NCBI RefSeq assembly: GCF_011761635.1
Contig: NZ_JAASRN010000002.1
Location: 832,634 to 896,633 of the forward strand
Length of the DNA stretch: 64,000 bases
Direction of reading: 5' to 3'
Origin: Thermonema lapsum
Lineage (GTDB): Bacteria > Bacteroidota > Bacteroidia > Cytophagales > Thermonemataceae
Within the stretch, counting starts at the first letter, position 1, and the number at the start of each line of letters is the position of its first letter. Below the pieces are notes generated by a model, which saw only the letters and a program-made list of their open reading frames with translations, was not told where the DNA came from and did no database searches. Shown one piece after another: positions 55,039-63,919 of this stretch. The position numbers and the translations under genes are program-made.

Positions 55039-56324
55039 TCCTTTTCACTTAAAGAATTACCTTTTTCCAAAGATTCCAACACTTTGCGTAAAGGATTCTT
55101 CTTATTCACAAGTTCGTATGATTCTACCCCTTCGGTTTGCTGGTTGGGCAAGATGATACGAAACTTGGTTCCTTTGTCTATTTCGGAAGCCTTCACAAAA
55201 ATACGCCCCTTATGGTAGTTCTCTACAATACGCTTGGCTAAGGTGAGTCCCAAGCCCCAACCTCTTTTTTTAGTTGTATAGCCCGGCGCAAATATCTTCT
55301 TGAATTTCGATTTTGGAATTCCCTTGCCCGTGTCGGTTACATCTATGATGGTCTTTTTATGGTTGGCAGTTACTTTTAGCTTAATTTCTATCTTTCCTGC
55401 CCCGTTCATGGCATCGACTGCGTTTTTGCAGAGGTTTTCAATCACCCACTGAAACAGATGCCGGTTCATCAATACTCTTGTGCCTTGCAAGGTATAGTTA
55501 ACCACCTCCATTTCTATCTTAGGCGAGATGCGCGGGCGCAGGTAATCAACGATTTCTTTTACTACCTCGTAAGGGTCTTCGGGTTTAAAGGTGGGTTTAG
55601 AACCAATATTCGAAAAACGCTCGGTAGTGATTTGCAAACGCTTGATGTCTTTCTCAAGCTCACCCAATACCTCATGATTCTTAAATTGTTCGTCATGCTT
55701 CAAAAGCTCTATCCAAGCCATGAGCGAAGAGATGGGGGTACCCAATTGATGGGCAGTTTCTTTTGCCAAACCTACCCATATTCGGTTTTGCTCTGCCTTG
55801 CGCGAGTAGGAAAATGCCAAATAGGTCAAAAAACCAAAAATGGCAATCACACTCAACTGAGCATAAGGATACCAGCGCAATTGGTAAATCAAATCGGAAT
55901 TGCGGTAGTAAATTTTATTATGTGTAGGTGCCCCCACCTCATATTCCACGATGATAGGCGGGTGTTCCTGCTTCATGATTTCCAGCTCTCGCTGCAAAAT
56001 ACGCTCTTTTCGCTCCGGCGAAACTCCCGGCGGTATATCTATGTTCTTGTAGGTGATGATATTTTCCTCATGGTCAGTAAGAATGACCGGAATATGCTGG
56101 TTCGATTTAATGATTTCATCAAAAATGAAAGTAAGCGGTTCGTTGTTTTCGGGGTCTAAGGTGAAACGCAAAGCAGAAGCATAAAGCTCTATTTGCTCCT
56201 TTTCTCGCTCTACCAGTTTTTTTACGAGTGTATCGGTATAATACAGCGATACACCTCCTATCAAAAGGGCTATGACAAAAACCAATACCTTAAACTCCGA
56301 CTTATGTTTATAGATATCCATCAT
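55035..56324 (-). CDS. Sensor histidine kinase
   Basis: This 429-residue membrane kinase (ATG 56324; an in-frame ATG 12 bases upstream is also possible) has two TM segments (residues about 15-32 and 150-165) around a periplasmic sensor region. Its H-box is LAKETAHQLGTPISSLMAW, and the HATPase domain has N-box ENLCKNAVDAM, D-box DTGKGIPKSK and G-box GWGLGLTLAKRIV. There is no HAMP domain. No response regulator is adjacent, so its partner is unlinked. It is convergent with a hemerythrin gene and divergent from hemA. Confidence 0.92.
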   Translation of the reverse strand: MMDIYKHKSEFKVLVFVIALLIGGVSLYYTDTLVKKLVEREKEQIELYASALRFTLDPENNEPLTFIFDEIIKSNQHIPVILTDHEENIITYKNIDIPPGVSPERKERILQRELEIMKQEHPPIIVEYEVGAPTHNKIYYRNSDLIYQLRWYPYAQLSVIAIFGFLTYLAFSYSRKAEQNRIWVGLAKETAHQLGTPISSLMAWIELLKHDEQFKNHEVLGELEKDIKRLQITTERFSNIGSKPTFKPEDPYEVVKEIVDYLRPRISPKIEMEVVNYTLQGTRVLMNRHLFQWVIENLCKNAVDAMNGAGKIEIKLKVTANHKKTIIDVTDTGKGIPKSKFKKIFAPGYTTKKRGWGLGLTLAKRIVENYHKGRIFVKASEIDKGTKFRIILPNQQTEGVESYELVNKKNPLRKVLESLEKGNSLSEKD

Positions 56325-56408
56325 GGAGGCAGTCAATTCACTTATTTAGAATCTTTCTAAATTTCAACTTACTGACTATAATCATTTAGCTCATTGTGAA
56401 TTAAACGC

Positions 56409-56416
56409 TAATTTTG
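56409..56416 (+). promoter_or_regulatory. -7 element for hemA
   Basis: TAATTTTG matches TAnnTTTG, 22 bases before the hemA ATG. Confidence 0.5.
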
Positions 56417-56437
56417 CAATAATCAAAACTTGAAAAA

Positions 56438-57700
56438 ATGCTATACGGTTTCAAAGCACTAACACTTACTTACCACACAGCCCCCGTAGAAGTGCGTGAG
56501 CGTTATGCATTCAACGAGGCAGAAGCCAAGCAGTTGTTGCAGATGCTCCATGAACAAGGCTTGCAAGAAGCCATGGTGCTTTCTACTTGTAACCGTACAG
56601 AAATATACTACTCTTCGGACAAACCACAAGAAGCCCTGCTGTTCTATGCCTTGGGCATGTTGAAAAACTACCCCATAGAGCAAGATAAACAGTATTTTTC
56701 ACATATCAGCGACCAAAAAGAGGCGGTGCGCCATCTTTTTGAAGTAGCGCTGGGCTTGGATTCGCAAGTACTGGGCGACTTGCAAATCATCAATCAGGTA
56801 AAGAAAGCCTATCAATGGGCTGCCGACCTCAACATGGCAGGTCCGTTTTTACACCGTCTGATGCATACTATCTTTTTTGTCAATAAAAAAGTAGTACAAC
56901 AAACCGCTTTCCATGACGGTGCTGCCTCTACTTCCTACGCTGCTGTGGAAATTGCCGATGAAATCAGTACTGCCATTCACGAGCCGGTTATATTGGTGGT
57001 AGGTGTAGGTGAAATAGGTGCCGATGTGTGTCGCAACCTCGTAGGCAGACCGATAGGAGAGGTCATCATCACCAACCGCACCTACGAAAAAGCACTTGAA
57101 TTGGCAAAAGAAACCGGTTTTCGTGCCGAACCCTTTGAAAAGCTGGACGAATGTCTGCAGAAAGCTGACATCATCATTTCATCAGTAGGCATGTCACAGC
57201 CTTTGTTCAGCAAAGAGCGCGTAGCTGCCCTTTCGCCATTTGCCTCTTTCAAATACTTTATAGACCTTGCCATTCCACGCAGTGTAGCCAAAGAAGTGGA
57301 AGACTTACCGGGCATGGTGGTGTATAATGTAGATGACATCAGCCGGCGCGTACAAGAATCCATTGAAGCCCGCAAAAGCGCCATTCCGCAAGTGCGTGCG
57401 CTCATGGAAGAAGGCTTGGCTGAATTTGAGGATTGGTCTAAGGAAATGGAAGTGTCGCCTACCATCAAAAAACTGAAAAATGCGCTGGAGGAAATTCGGC
57501 AGAAAGAAATAGCCAAGTATCTCAAGCACCTCGACGAAAAAGAAAGAGAGGTGATAGAGCAAGTAACCAAAAGCATGATTCAGAAAATCATACAGCTACC
57601 GGTGCTTCAGTTGAAAGCTGCTTGTAAACGAGGGGAAGCAGAAACGCTGGTTGATGTGTTGAACGACCTGTTCAACCTCGAAAAACAAACAGTGAAATAA
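56438..57700 (+). CDS. hemA: Glutamyl-tRNA reductase
   Basis: This 420-residue enzyme reduces glutamyl-tRNA to glutamate-1-semialdehyde, the first step of haem synthesis from glutamate. The catalytic Cys is C51 in STCNRTEIYY. The NADPH-binding domain shows LVVGVGEIGADVC, and the substrate region has GLDSQVLGDLQI. The C-terminal dimerisation helices (about residues 325-415) are present. Start and length fit the family. Upstream is a -7 element. The gamma-carbonic anhydrase gene begins 10 bases after the stop. No hemL, hemB or hemC gene is nearby. Confidence 0.94.
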   Translation: MLYGFKALTLTYHTAPVEVRERYAFNEAEAKQLLQMLHEQGLQEAMVLSTCNRTEIYYSSDKPQEALLFYALGMLKNYPIEQDKQYFSHISDQKEAVRHLFEVALGLDSQVLGDLQIINQVKKAYQWAADLNMAGPFLHRLMHTIFFVNKKVVQQTAFHDGAASTSYAAVEIADEISTAIHEPVILVVGVGEIGADVCRNLVGRPIGEVIITNRTYEKALELAKETGFRAEPFEKLDECLQKADIIISSVGMSQPLFSKERVAALSPFASFKYFIDLAIPRSVAKEVEDLPGMVVYNVDDISRRVQESIEARKSAIPQVRALMEEGLAEFEDWSKEMEVSPTIKKLKNALEEIRQKEIAKYLKHLDEKEREVIEQVTKSMIQKIIQLPVLQLKAACKRGEAETLVDVLNDLFNLEKQTVK

Positions 57701-57709
57701 TTTGATCTT

Positions 57710-58228
57710 ATGGCGCTCATCATGGATGTACGCGGGCACTCGCCTCAATGGGGCAAAGATTGCTTCATAGCTCCGAATGCTACCATCGTAGGCGATGTGG
57801 TGCTTGGCAATCATTGCAGTGTGTGGTTCAATGCCGTGATACGGGGCGATGTCAACAGCATACGTATTGGCGACTATTGCAACATACAAGATGGCGCCGT
57901 TATCCATTGCACTTACGAGCGCACCCAAACCATCATAGGCAACCGGGTATCCATAGGGCACAATGCCATTGTTCATGGATGCACCATTCATGACAATGTG
58001 CTCATTGGTATGGGCGCTATCATCATGGACGGAGCCGTCATTCACAGCAACGCCATCATAGGGGCTGGAGCTGTAGTACTCTCGGGCGCCGTAGTAGAAG
58101 CCGGTACCATATGGGCAGGTAACCCGGCACGCTTCATCAAAGCTGCCGGAGACAAAGCAGCCGAAATCAGTCGAATAGCCAATAACTACCCTCTATACGC
58201 TTCCTGGTTCAAAGACAATAACTTATAA
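57710..58228 (+). CDS. Gamma-type carbonic anhydrase family protein
   Basis: This 172-residue hexapeptide-repeat protein has a left-handed beta-helix (NATIVGDVVLGNHCSVWFNAVIRGDVNSIRIGDY). Zinc-ligand His residues expected in gamma-carbonic anhydrases are present (VIHCTYE; SIGHNAIVHGCTI). A C-terminal helix follows (KAAGDKAAEISRIANNYPLY). Many family members do not show carbonic anhydrase activity, so activity is uncertain. It starts 10 bases after hemA and is probably co-transcribed with it. Confidence 0.87.
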   Translation: MALIMDVRGHSPQWGKDCFIAPNATIVGDVVLGNHCSVWFNAVIRGDVNSIRIGDYCNIQDGAVIHCTYERTQTIIGNRVSIGHNAIVHGCTIHDNVLIGMGAIIMDGAVIHSNAIIGAGAVVLSGAVVEAGTIWAGNPARFIKAAGDKAAEISRIANNYPLYASWFKDNNL

Positions 58229-58738
58229 ACAACCTATTGCGTCGCCTCGACGACTTGTTTTACTACCCACAAGCTGTTTTCTTTTTAAGTGTGCTACTCA
58301 AAGAAAAATGCTCTTTCAACACAATACTGCTAACAGCTGCCATATCGAAGAGGCGAAATCTCAATCCCTCAAGTGGCAAAAACTCAAAGAAGTTGCTCGC
58401 TCATTCTCGAAATGACAAAAAGAAAGCTCCGAGCGACAAAATCCCACCTTCCGTCAGATTGTATACCCTTTTTTCACTGCACCGCGTCTTTTACTACCTC
58501 CAAACATTTCTTTGCTACACACATTCTCATCAAAAAACAACAATAGAGAAGCCTTTCTAAGAAAAAATCGCTCTACTCAATGTCATCCTAAATAAAAAGC
58601 TTGAGATTTTTATACATTTTTTTCTTTTTTACAAGCTTTCTTTATACATTTGTATTGAGTAAAAGGCTATAAATCAGCAGTTTTAGTTTCATTAAAATAG
58701 ACTTTTCCTCAAAAAGTTACAATAAAAAGAAATCATTT
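58229..58738. other. Intergenic region without a convincing gene
   Basis: The longest frame here (107 codons from 58237) is Ser-, Lys- and Phe-rich with no recognisable family and looks spurious. AT content rises from about 58540 to the next gene. The -7 element for the following gene lies at 58645-58652. I see no hairpin with a T run, tRNA or repeat. Confidence 0.5.
58645..58652 (+). promoter_or_regulatory. Candidate -7 element for the coiled-coil membrane protein gene
   Basis: TACATTTG matches TAnnTTTG, in an AT-rich segment 86 bases before the ATG at 58739. Confidence 0.4.
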
Positions 58739-59656
58739 ATGGATGCATTGCAAATACACTTTGTTTACGGCGCAGCTTTATTGGCTGTGGTGATAGTCAT
58801 GAGTTTGTGGATTATGTGGCTAAACTTGAAAAACAAGAGCCTTGCCGAGCACAACAGAGAGCTTTATGAACGCATCCTTCAGCGCCTCGAGATGATTACC
58901 AACAATTCCGATTATGCACTCATCATTCGCCAGAACAACCAGCTGCGCAAGCAATTCGAAGATTTGAGAGAAGTATTTGTAGAATATGTTGTGCGAAATT
59001 TGCAAAACCAAAGCGGGCAAATCTGGCAAACTACTGTTGATACTCCGCAATCAAAACAAAAAGTAACCTCACCAACAGCCATGCCAAGCGAACCGCAAAC
59101 GGTTACACCACAAGCAACCATTTCCCGTAAAGCACGAGCTTTTGAAGCCATCGTTCAAGACGAGCCCGAAGAAAGCTTCATAGAAGAACTTCTTATCCAA
59201 GAAGCATTGCACCTTATTCAAAAGAAAACGAACACGGAACAAATGCTGCCTGCCACAGCCGTGGCAAGCACAGAAAACACAGCAGCACAAACTCAAGAGC
59301 GTCCGGCAGAAAAAGAAGCCTATCAAGAATTAAGCGACATGAAAGCCGTAGAGCAACTCATCTTAAAAAAGTTGTATGTCGAGGCGCTCGATGCCATAAA
59401 CCAAACATTACCACAAACAGAAGAGCCTACCGAAAAAGCTGTTTTACTCATTGAAAAACTCATTATACAGAAGGCACTTCGTCTTAACTCCGAAAAGACC
59501 GAGGGAGAAATAGACCGGCTTATACGCCTTAAATTCAGTTTACAATTTGATTTCAGCAAGCTAGAGCAACATGTAGAAAACGAGATGGAACAAGTGCCCT
59601 ACATAGAACGGCGCCTGATTCAAATGAAAATGCAGCTGCTTTCTATGAAACGCTAA
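58739..59656 (+). CDS. Uncharacterised single-pass membrane protein with coiled coils
   Basis: This 305-residue protein is not recognised. It has one N-terminal membrane segment (FVYGAALLAVVIVMSLWIMWL) and a coiled-coil region (LAEHNRELYERILQRLEMI; IIRQNNQLRKQFEDLREVF). A Pro/Thr/Gln-rich linker (about residues 100-130) leads to a helical C-terminal half with repeated KLIIQKALRL-type segments. The topology suggests an inner-membrane anchored cytoplasmic or periplasmic rod, but side cannot be decided. It is a single gene ending at a terminator. Confidence 0.7.
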   Translation: MDALQIHFVYGAALLAVVIVMSLWIMWLNLKNKSLAEHNRELYERILQRLEMITNNSDYALIIRQNNQLRKQFEDLREVFVEYVVRNLQNQSGQIWQTTVDTPQSKQKVTSPTAMPSEPQTVTPQATISRKARAFEAIVQDEPEESFIEELLIQEALHLIQKKTNTEQMLPATAVASTENTAAQTQERPAEKEAYQELSDMKAVEQLILKKLYVEALDAINQTLPQTEEPTEKAVLLIEKLIIQKALRLNSEKTEGEIDRLIRLKFSLQFDFSKLEQHVENEMEQVPYIERRLIQMKMQLLSMKR

Positions 59657-59684
59657 TTGCTTCTAAATTCATTCAATTCACGTC

Positions 59685-59717
59685 AAGCGCTTCTACGGAA
59701 AAGCGCTTTTTTTCTTA
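59685..59717 (+). terminator. Rho-independent terminator after the coiled-coil protein gene
   Basis: AAGCGCTT (59685-59692) pairs with AAGCGCTT (59701-59708) around an 8-base loop, followed by seven T residues. It lies between convergent genes. Confidence 0.85.
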
Positions 59718-59727
59718 CAGTGAGCAA

Positions 59728-61542
59728 TTATCCAACCATCACATATTCTGTAGGATAGCCATAGTTGGTACTAATCACCTTGGTACTCAAAGCCAGTGCC
59801 AGCGTGAGTGTACCTACCCGACCTAAATACATGGACAGGATGATGATACACTTGCCTGCAGCAGAAAGTTTAGCAGTAATACCCAAACTAAGCCCCACAG
59901 TGGCAAAAGCAGACACCTGTTCAAATATCAGCGACAAGATGGGCAGCGTGGGGTCGGTGATACTTAAAAAGAAAATAGCCAGAAAGTTGTAAACGACCGC
60001 TACAATAAAAACTGTATAGGCTTTGGATATCACCTCCGGTGCAATGCGACGCCGCCCCAGCTCCAAATCTTTTTTACCTCGTATGCTGTCTATCATAGCA
60101 AAAAACAAGACTGTAATGGTGGTTGTTTTGATACCCCCCCCCGTGGATGCCGGCGAAGCCCCAATAAACATTAAACCTATAAACATCAAAACAGTGGGCA
60201 CTTGCATCTGGCTCAAATCGACGGTGTTAAAGCCAGCGGTACGTGTGGTTACCGACTGAAAAAAAGAGGTTATAAGTGCCTCCATAGTGTTCATGTTGCG
60301 CAACAAGGCTTGACGTTCAAGCAGGTAAAAAACGATAGTACCCGTAAGCAGCAAAAACAAAGTGGTATAAACCACTATTTTGGTACTTATGCGCCAGTCT
60401 TTCCAAGGCTTTTCCAAACGTTCTCGCAGACGTCTAATCGAAAAGTCATTCCACGTGCCGAAGCCAATCCCCCCTAAAATAATGATGCATGCAACCACCA
60501 AATGAAGCATGTATGCCGAACGTACTTCTTCTTCATAAAGACCGTTGGAAAAAAGACTGAAGCCAGCATTGCAAAAAGCAGACACAGCGTGAAAAACAGA
60601 GTAAAAAATCTTTTGCCCAGTGCTTTCAAAAGAAACTTGGCTACCCCAAGCCCAAAAAATAAACAAAGCCCCCAAGCCTTCGAACAAAAAAGTAAACGTA
60701 AAGATTTGGCGCAACAAGATGACGCTGCTTTTCAAGTTTTCAGTACTCAAAATATCCTGAAGCAATGACTGATGGCGTATCTCCACACGGTCTTGGGCAA
60801 ACAACACAAAAAAAGTGGCGAAGGTAACAATGCCGATACCTCCCAATTGCATCAATACCAGGATAACCATTTGCCCTTTTAGAGTGAAATAGGTAGCGGT
60901 ATCCACTACAATAAGTCCGGTTACGCAGGTAGCACTGGTCGCTGTAAACAAAGCGTCAAGAAAAGGCATGCTTCCGGTGCCTTGCGTAAAGGTAGGCAAC
61001 ATCAGCAGACCCGTACCGATGGCTATCAGCAGCAAAAAACTCAACAAAAAGAGGATAGAGGGCTTGACATTGAAACGGGAAAGAAGGCGAGCACTACGCC
61101 CTATTTCCAAAAAGAGCCACAAAAGCAAGTAAGAAGACAACACAAGCTCATAAAAAGCACGGGGGCTCTCCCATTCTAAGAAAATTGCCAGTTCGGACAA
61201 CAGCTTTTTTTGCAGTACTACACTCAGCAGAACATTAACGAGCAAAAACACAACCAGCAAGGATTCGTACCAATGCCTCCAAATAAAACGGCGCCAGTCC
61301 TCTGAATAAATCAGCTTGGCAACATAGAGCACTATAAAAAGTGCAAAGACAATATCGAAGAACGCAAAGACTAGTTCTTTTTCTATTTCACTCAAATAAA
61401 AACCATAAGCAATCACCAAAAGCACAATAGCCAACAAAGCATTGACTATAGAGAGTGCACGGATAACTAACGTGGCATCGGCAGCGGTTTCGTAAACAAA
61501 GGAACGAAAGCGCTCTACCGCCTCTTTACTCCACCGTTTCAT
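59728..61542 (-). CDS. ktrB: TrkH/KtrB-family potassium uptake protein with extra N-terminal membrane region
   Basis: This 604-residue membrane protein has a C-terminal KtrB/TrkH core (about residues 160-600) with the four pore-loop segments: TSATCVTGLIVVD, AFCNAGFSL, RTAGFNTVD and FATVGLSLG. The single Gly of each potassium-selectivity filter is kept. Residues 1-150 add several membrane segments not found in B. subtilis KtrB (about 445 residues), as in other Bacteroidota homologues. No KtrA/TrkA-type gating subunit is adjacent. It follows the heptose kinase gene by 22 bases on the same strand. Confidence 0.9.
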   Translation of the reverse strand: MKRWSKEAVERFRSFVYETAADATLVIRALSIVNALLAIVLLVIAYGFYLSEIEKELVFAFFDIVFALFIVLYVAKLIYSEDWRRFIWRHWYESLLVVFLLVNVLLSVVLQKKLLSELAIFLEWESPRAFYELVLSSYLLLWLFLEIGRSARLLSRFNVKPSILFLLSFLLLIAIGTGLLMLPTFTQGTGSMPFLDALFTATSATCVTGLIVVDTATYFTLKGQMVILVLMQLGGIGIVTFATFFVLFAQDRVEIRHQSLLQDILSTENLKSSVILLRQIFTFTFLFEGLGALFIFWAWGSQVSFESTGQKIFYSVFHAVSAFCNAGFSLFSNGLYEEEVRSAYMLHLVVACIIILGGIGFGTWNDFSIRRLRERLEKPWKDWRISTKIVVYTTLFLLLTGTIVFYLLERQALLRNMNTMEALITSFFQSVTTRTAGFNTVDLSQMQVPTVLMFIGLMFIGASPASTGGGIKTTTITVLFFAMIDSIRGKKDLELGRRRIAPEVISKAYTVFIVAVVYNFLAIFFLSITDPTLPILSLIFEQVSAFATVGLSLGITAKLSAAGKCIIILSMYLGRVGTLTLALALSTKVISTNYGYPTEYVMVG

Positions 61543-61564
61543 CTTAAAAAAGCATTTGTTCGTA

Positions 61565-62578
61565 TCATGGCGAAAACTCCACTTCCTCCCACACGGTCAG
61601 TTGCCGGCTTGCCTCTTCCATAAAACGCAGGCGCGGCACGGGCACCACACCCGGATATTCACACACAAGCCCGCCAGCTAAGTTTGCCAGTGCTGCCGTA
61701 GGGTAGGGCGCCAAGCCCAATGCCAAACAAAGCGAAGCTACAGCAATGACTGTATCACCAGCACCCGAGACATCGGCAATACTGCGCACATGAGCTGGCA
61801 CATGCCATTCTCCTTCATTCGATTGCCAGTATATGCCTTTTTCCGAAAGGGTGGTCATCAAATGGGGAACTTGCAGACGTTGCCGCAGTAGTTTTACTGT
61901 TTCTTTAAATGCTTCCGACAGAGGTTCTATCTCTGCCGCCATTGCCTCTTTCAGCTCTTTGAGATTGGGTTTAAATAAATCTACCCCACGATAAGCAAAG
62001 AAATTGCGCTTTTTGGGGTCCACGCTTACTTTCACTCCTCTCTTGTGAGCTTCGGCAATCAGCCATTCTATCAGAGGAGGGGTTATGCACCCCTTGTCGT
62101 AATCTTCAAATATCACTACATCGACCTGAGTGAGCAAAGGGGCTATATGCTGGCGAAATTGCTCATTCTGCACCTCATTCAAAGGACGGTCCTCTTCAGT
62201 ATCGACCCGCAAAAGTTGTTGACTGCCTGCCAAAATGCGATGCTTGATGGTTGTAGGGCGGTCATCTACTTGCATCAAACCGCTTGTATCCAATCCCTCG
62301 CTTTGCATCAAGCTTACAAAGCGCTCGGCTTCGGTATCGTTACCCAATATACCACACAGCATAGGCACTGCTCCTAGTGCCTTCACATTCAGTGCCACAT
62401 TGGCAGCTCCACCCAAACGCCACTCTCTTTTTTTTACATTCACCACAGGCACGGGTGCTTCGGGCGAAATGCGCGTTGCCTGCCCCCACAAGTACGAGTC
62501 TATCATCACATCGCCCACAATGAGCACACGCATGCCTTGGAAACGCTCAAATAATGCCTCTACTTTCTGTTTATTCAT
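61565..62578 (-). CDS. hldA: D-glycero-beta-D-manno-heptose-7-phosphate kinase-like PfkB sugar kinase
   Basis: This 337-residue PfkB-family kinase best matches the HldA/RfaE1 half of HldE: VLIVGDVMIDSYLWGQATRISPEAPVPVV, LGGAANVALNVKALGA and a catalytic GAGDTVIAVAS region (DVSGAGDTV). It would phosphorylate heptose-7-phosphate in ADP-heptose synthesis. The adenylyltransferase half (HldC) is not fused and is not in the window. The ATG at 62578 is preferred over a GTG 12 bases upstream. It follows the aminotransferase by 31 bases and precedes the TrkH gene by 22 bases. Confidence 0.87.
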   Translation of the reverse strand: MNKQKVEALFERFQGMRVLIVGDVMIDSYLWGQATRISPEAPVPVVNVKKREWRLGGAANVALNVKALGAVPMLCGILGNDTEAERFVSLMQSEGLDTSGLMQVDDRPTTIKHRILAGSQQLLRVDTEEDRPLNEVQNEQFRQHIAPLLTQVDVVIFEDYDKGCITPPLIEWLIAEAHKRGVKVSVDPKKRNFFAYRGVDLFKPNLKELKEAMAAEIEPLSEAFKETVKLLRQRLQVPHLMTTLSEKGIYWQSNEGEWHVPAHVRSIADVSGAGDTVIAVASLCLALGLAPYPTAALANLAGGLVCEYPGVVPVPRLRFMEEASRQLTVWEEVEFSP

Positions 62579-62609
62579 ACTACTTGCCACGCCTCCTTTC
62601 TTGCCTCAT

Positions 62610-63824
62610 TTACTGAAGCAGTGCCAGCTTTTCTTTGATTCGTTTCAAAGCTTCGGTAAGGGCTTCGTCAGAAGCAGCGAAAGAAATACGGATACAGTTG
62701 GGGGCACCGAAAGCGTCGCCGGCAACCAGTGCTACATGGGCTTCATTGAGCAAATACATGCACAGGTCATGCGCATTGGCAATCGTTTTTCCTTGGTAAG
62801 ATTTACCGAAATAACTGCTCACGTCGGGAAATATATAAAAAGCCCCTTGTGGTACATAAGTGCCCACGCCGGGAATGTCTTTCAATAAATTCAAAACCAA
62901 ATCGCGCCGCCGTTGAAATGCCTGCCTCATAGCATGGATAGGGGCACGGTCGCCTGTAATAGCCGCATGGGCAGCTTTTTGGGCTATGGAACAGGTGGCA
63001 GAAGTGAACTGCCCTTGCAGTTTGATACATGCCTTGGCTATAGGTGCGGGGGCATGCAGATAACCCACCCTCCAGCCGGTCATGGCAAAGCCTTTGGAAA
63101 AGCCGTTGACTGTTACTACACGCTCGTGCATGTCTTCAAACGCACCTATGCTGAAATACTCACCCGTAAAGTTGATGTATTCATAAATTTCATCGGAAAT
63201 TACAATGACGTTGGGGTAGTCTTGCAATACATCGGCAAAAGCACGCAATTCTTCTTTGGAATAAACTGTGCCGGTAGGGTTGGAAGGCGAAGAATATAAA
63301 ACCACTTTGGTTTTATTGTTCAGAGCAGCCCGCAGCTGTCCAGGGCTTACTTTAAATTGATTGTTAATATCGCCATGCAAAAATACCGGTTTGCCCTCTG
63401 CCAGCTCAATCATAGCAAGGTAGCTCACCCAATAGGGGGAAAAGACGACCACTTCATCGCCGGGGTTTACCAAGCACAAAATGGCATTCATCAGAGCTTG
63501 CTTGGCGCCGGTCGTTACCACTACTTGCTCTGCTTTTGCGGGTAGGCTGTTTTCTTTACGCAGCTTTTCAGCGATAGCCTCGCGCAACTCCAAATAAGCA
63601 GGCACAGGCGTATAGAAGGAAAAGTTATCGTCTATTGCCTTTTTAGCAGCTTCTTTGATATGGTCGGGGGTATAAAAATCGGGTTCTCCCAAGCTCAATT
63701 TAATGACTTCAATGCCTTGGCGCTCCAATTCACGCGCTTTGGCAGCCATTTCCAATGTGGCAGACTCGGAGAGGCATGCTACACGCTCAGCAATTTGTAT
63801 TTTATCCGAAGAAAGCGTACTCAT
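62610..63824 (-). CDS. aspC: Pyridoxal-phosphate-dependent aminotransferase (aspartate aminotransferase-like, class I)
   Basis: This 404-residue fold-type I enzyme begins with the class Ib signature SESATLEMAAKARELERQGIEVIKLSLGEPDF. It has the PLP-binding Lys in VNGFSKGFAMTGWRVGY, the PLP-stacking region SSPSNPTG and the C-terminal Arg region CIRISFAASDE. It is probably an aspartate or broad-range aminotransferase. The frame extends further to 63917, but the -7 element at 63857-63864 supports a start at 63824 (MSTLSSDKIQIAERV). It heads a probable three-gene transcript with hldA and the TrkH gene. Confidence 0.92.
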   Translation of the reverse strand: MSTLSSDKIQIAERVACLSESATLEMAAKARELERQGIEVIKLSLGEPDFYTPDHIKEAAKKAIDDNFSFYTPVPAYLELREAIAEKLRKENSLPAKAEQVVVTTGAKQALMNAILCLVNPGDEVVVFSPYWVSYLAMIELAEGKPVFLHGDINNQFKVSPGQLRAALNNKTKVVLYSSPSNPTGTVYSKEELRAFADVLQDYPNVIVISDEIYEYINFTGEYFSIGAFEDMHERVVTVNGFSKGFAMTGWRVGYLHAPAPIAKACIKLQGQFTSATCSIAQKAAHAAITGDRAPIHAMRQAFQRRRDLVLNLLKDIPGVGTYVPQGAFYIFPDVSSYFGKSYQGKTIANAHDLCMYLLNEAHVALVAGDAFGAPNCIRISFAASDEALTEALKRIKEKLALLQ

Positions 63825-63856
63825 AAACCAGTCTGTTGTTTGCATTTCAAGATATG

Positions 63857-63864
63857 CAAATCTA
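63857..63864 (-). promoter_or_regulatory. -7 element for the aminotransferase operon
   Basis: The minus strand reads TAGATTTG, matching TAnnTTTG, 33 bases upstream of the chosen ATG at 63824. Confidence 0.5.
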
Positions 63865-63867
63865 ATG

Positions 63868-63875
63868 TATCTTTG
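63868..63875 (+). promoter_or_regulatory. -7 element for the gene at the right edge
   Basis: TATCTTTG matches TAnnTTTG and lies 45 bases before the ATG at 63920. It is only 3 bases from the opposing element for the aminotransferase, giving a compact divergent promoter. Confidence 0.45.
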
Positions 63876-63919
63876 TAAATAAAGACGCACTTTTTCAACT
63901 TCTTCATTCTGCTGCACTT

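Noticed and set aside
58237-58560. 107-codon frame after the carbonic anhydrase gene
   Set aside because: Composition rich in Ser, Lys and Phe without a fold pattern; probably chance in a long intergenic region.
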